Below are positions 60,900-64,000 of a stretch of 64,000 nucleotides of DNA, piece by piece. Under the pieces are notes generated by a model that worked only from the letters and a program-made list of their open reading frames with translations, ran no database searches and was not told the DNA's origin. Location: assembly GCA_907165135.1 (NCBI GenBank), contig OU015568.1, positions 11,664,501 through 11,728,500 on the forward strand. Direction: 5' to 3'. Position 1 is the first letter of the stretch. Every line of letters begins with the position of its first letter. The position numbers and the translations under genes are program-made. The DNA is from Oikopleura dioica (taxonomy: Eukaryota > Chordata > Appendicularia > Copelata > Oikopleuridae).

Positions 60900-63800
60900 T
60901 GGCCCACCCTGAAATCACTGTTTCCGAGCAATCCCGTAACACCTTCGTAAATTATCATTACTAACCCCACGCTTAACTTGTTTCCTCTGTCAATACAAAG
61001 CGACGAAAAACTGACAGGCTGACTTTTGCAAATCATGACCACGGGAAATATCCACACTCGTTTTCTGTCAAACATAATTGTCGTATTTCCGCTTCGAAAA
61101 TCACCGTCGCATGCAAGTACATAAAATTCTTTGCCAAAAGACGGCACTCTCCCGTTTTTTTTTTTACAAAAAGTCGATGGTTTCCAACTCAAACATGTAT
61201 TATGACTTTTTGGAGTAGAGATATCGCGATCAAGTCGCCATAAACGTGAATGATGGTCTTAATCGCAATCCTAAAAGGCTAAAATGGGGCACGGACACAA
61301 TGCCGCCGGATAACATAATTTTGCCAGAGCCAAAGAAATATGAAATTTTATACTTCCGCTTCGTCTCAGACAATAATTAGCCGCCGACTTTGAATGATTT
61401 CCCTCGGAAAACGTCGCCCACTGGCCACCCAGGCTCTTCTTCCTTTATGTTTCTATTGGAAACAATAACACAAATAAGACCCCTTGTCTGTCGAGCTAGT
61501 AATTGCCATCCGAGATCGTTTAGTTCTTCATCTCGACTTTTCAAAGGGAAATATTTTAAATCGAGTAAACAGAAATTTCGCAAGAAGAATTTTCGAAGAT
61601 CAAGCTTTTGGCAAGTATAAAAGATTAAAGTCAAACTCAAGTGCTCCCCTTTGCGCTTGAGCTTTGAGCCGTGCTCAAGTTCATCTGCTCCTCTTTTTAG
61701 TTCGATGATTTGAAATTTCGAAAATCAATTTCGTGCACGGGCTGTTGAGTTTTCTCAAGTCGGAAATAGTCGTCCTATGCTTCAGATCGATTCATTCCCT
61801 GTTCTAAAAACAAAACGCATTGTTTCCTTTGGCGAGAATAAGCTCTTCTTTTTTTTCAACCCTTTTCGAGTGGCCTGCTACTTACAAAAACAGCCATAAT
61901 AGCTCCATAATTACTCGATGGCGTCGATTGATGCCGGATATAAATAGCTTATACGGACAGAAAATGCGGTTAAAGTTGCCTTGGTGCGTTACGTTGAGTT
62001 TTATAGGGGCCAGCGAGGTTCCATTCTTCTCACGATCGCGAATTCGTTTTTACGATTGCTTTGAACCTTGCGCTAAAGCGCACAAAATGACTAAAAAAGC
62101 TCAGACAATTTCTTCAAAAGATACGTGACAAGCTGCAAAGCTCATCTCACAATGTCAAGCGAGTTACTCTTTCTAGTTCTCGGGTCATCGAGGTTAAACC
62201 AATCTGACTTCATTTCATCCTAAATTTAAAATTCCAATGGTCCTAAATTTCAATGGAATTCAAGTTGAAAAGCGATCATAAAAGAGATCCACCCGCTCTA
62301 ATGAATATTTATGTATAAAAAATTCAAACCGGCTAAATTGGGCCCTTGATTTAAAAAAAAAAAAATAAGATGCCCGTGACGACCCCTACCGCGCCAGATT
62401 TTCTGCGGTCGGGTTAGCTTCGCTCATCCAATTTTCTTCCCAGCTGTGCCAGGGTCAAGCTCAGCTGATACGGATCCTTGTGTTGTGCAATGTTCTTGGG
62501 TTGAGTCACCTATCAGCTGGAGATTCTACAGACAAGAGTACTTATAATCCAAAGAAGTAGAAATTGAGCAACAAATAATTATGACTTGTAAAGCTGCAAA
62601 TAGGAAGCCAGGTTCAAGACCTGGGTGGGCTTAGCGTTTATAACTATTATATTGGATACGAGTAAGGCCACAGCGCAACTAATAATAGTAAATCATTTCG
62701 TTTTGATAAAGCCAGCAGTTTGTTATTACGTCAATTAAAATTTATTGAATTCAACTTTTCTCGCAGAGGGCGCATTTTTTTTCTTTCGCTGTTTGGATAA
62801 AAATTTGCGTTTGGAAAATTTTTGGCCGCCTTTATCTCCTGTAATGCTTTAGCACGTGAGCCCTTTATCGCCATTTTCGAACAAGATAAAGCGACTTCCT
62901 CGACAACTGCTCAATATTTTGCTGCTCAAGTGAGCGCGAAGTTTTCCAAGTTAATCTTTCTCCTCTTTTTTATATAATTATTTGTTTTTTTCTTGATTGA
63001 ATGATATGGGAAAGGATGATGGATTTTTATGGCATTTGCCCATCTAAGGGCTTATTTAACGCTTGCCTTCATGGTTCGCGAAATAACACGTAAATGGCAG
63101 GTGCTCCTTAAAAAGCAAATAAGGAGATCCATTCTCTCTTCTTATATAAAGTCATTTGACGGGCACATAATTTTGGAAACGATTTATTACCTACTGAAGG
63201 GACCATGATTAAATGGCCGCTTCATTTTCCAGCTGCGGGGGGGGGGGCCTTTGAGCATTTTTCAAGTTGAGGAACTATTATAAAGAAAGGCGGGACAGGC
63301 AACTTGAAATTCTTAGAAATGCAAAAGTTGCGGTAATTGTGCCCAAACTGGCGGCTCGAGCACGAGTGCTTCCGATTGAGGCTGCTTTACAAGGGATAAT
63401 GACCGTGAAAAGATTTCGCGCTTCTTTGCCCTTGATCTGTTATTTTTTGTTGAGCGAGTTTAGCTTGACTGAAAAGATTGATAATATGACGTAGTTTTAT
63501 GCTAATCGGGGCACTTCTCTTGACACTCTTCTTTTTGTCAAAAGGATCAGCCGGAAATAATGCTATACCTAGTAGTTTGGATATACAGCGGCTCTGGTTT
63601 AGCTTTGAAAAGAAACGGAAATTGATAAACTCGGTAACCGCCCCGCAATCAGTCCTTGACTTGAGAGTGTGCCACTACTCAAATTCGCAGTTGATAAGAT
63701 TTAGAGACAACGTACCTAAAATTTAAAACCAGAAAATTTTCAAAATTTTCAATTACGAAAAGTTAATTTTAACTCATCAACGCAGAAGATTGATTAGATG

Positions 63801-64000
63801 ATTTTTAAGAGCGCTAAACTTGCGAAAATTGCTCCTAAACTTGTTGGCAAAAAATCAGGCTGTTTGTGTGACAAGTTTATTTTTAGAGCAGCGGATACGG
63901 GCGAATCGGGGCCAACATCCGTTTTGCATTTATAACCTAATCATGTGGAAAAAAGTGTGCGCAAAGGGCGAAATCGCGGATCATCCGAATAGCCGGATCT
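60900..64000. other. Right end of window, AT-rich, no confident gene
   Basis: No conserved coding region is seen. A G10 run is at 63238-63247. A T-arm-like hairpin (CCAGG-TTCAAGA-CCTGG) at 62613-62629 lacks the rest of a tRNA. Two plus-strand frames near the end (63267-63494 and 63499-63726) abut; the second begins with a signal-like MLIGALLLTLFFLSKGSAG and could encode a 75-residue secreted peptide, but it has no support beyond that. Confidence 0.3.

Noticed and set aside
62580-62640. tRNA-like T-arm (GGTTCAAGACC between CCAGG and CCTGG)
   Set aside because: No A-box, anticodon arm or matching acceptor stem is found upstream at the right distance, so it is at most a tRNA-derived remnant.

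Overview
ORGANISM. The window is animal nuclear DNA, most likely from an appendicularian tunicate (Oikopleura dioica or a close relative). The reasons are very compact genes, introns often only 31-80 nt long (one frame-checked intron is 31 nt), several introns that seem to use GC, GA or GG donors instead of GT, small foldback transposons in introns and spacers, and chordate or ciliate-animal genes (ATRX with an ADD domain, an Ikaros-type zinc-finger protein, CFAP45, TMCO3, FBXO3). The species call is inference. No tRNA, rRNA, CRISPR or prokaryotic feature was found.  LAYOUT. 1-4.3 kb (-): 5' two thirds of ATRX, running off the left edge, with a 1.36 kb foldback element in intron 1. 6.4-10.5 kb (+): a small orphan ORF, then an EAG-type (KCNH1/5-like) potassium channel. 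11.1-14.3 kb (+): a threonine-rich, mucin-like secreted protein with a probable GPI-anchor signal. 14.8-17.0 kb (-): Ikaros-family zinc-finger protein. 18.2-20.1 kb: two foldback elements. 20.1-20.7 kb (-): an orphan gene whose 3' end runs into one of them. 21.3-23.2 kb (+): Golgi carbohydrate sulfotransferase. 23.3-23.7 kb (-): an 86-residue single-pass membrane protein. 25.0-28.2 kb (-): TMCO3-like cation/proton antiporter. 29.2-29.8 kb (-): partial membrane-protein gene. 30.2-32.5 kb (+): secreted trypsin-like protease with C-terminal Cys-rich modules. 33.3-37.9 kb (+): two coiled-coil proteins. 38.1-40.9 kb (+): FBXO3-like gene (F-box, SUKH, ApaG) with profilin nested on the opposite strand in one intron. 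43.8-44.8 kb (+): Ala/Pro-rich single-pass membrane protein. 45.2-49.2 kb (+): type II O-fucosyltransferase-like enzyme. 50.8-53.9 kb: two almost identical 312-residue repeat proteins in divergent orientation, forming a long inverted duplication with a TTAA-flanked MITE between them. 54.3-56.2 kb (+): CFAP45. 56.8-58.1 kb (-): unidentified ORFs. 60.5 kb (+): a signal-peptide exon. The remaining right end is AT-rich with no confident gene.  HOW THE GENES RELATE. There is no single pathway. Several products go to the secretory route or cell surface (mucin-like protein, sulfotransferase, fucosyltransferase, protease, repeat-protein pair), while others are chromatin or developmental regulators (ATRX, Ikaros) and conserved cell machinery (profilin, CFAP45, TMCO3, FBXO3). 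The most novel item is the mirrored pair of Leu/Met/Asp/Ser repeat proteins.  QUALITY. Several otherwise clean genes need a single-base change in a homopolymer to stay in frame (ATRX, Ikaros twice, FBXO3, O-FucT, probably the EAG channel). I read this as long-read assembly error rather than real gene decay.
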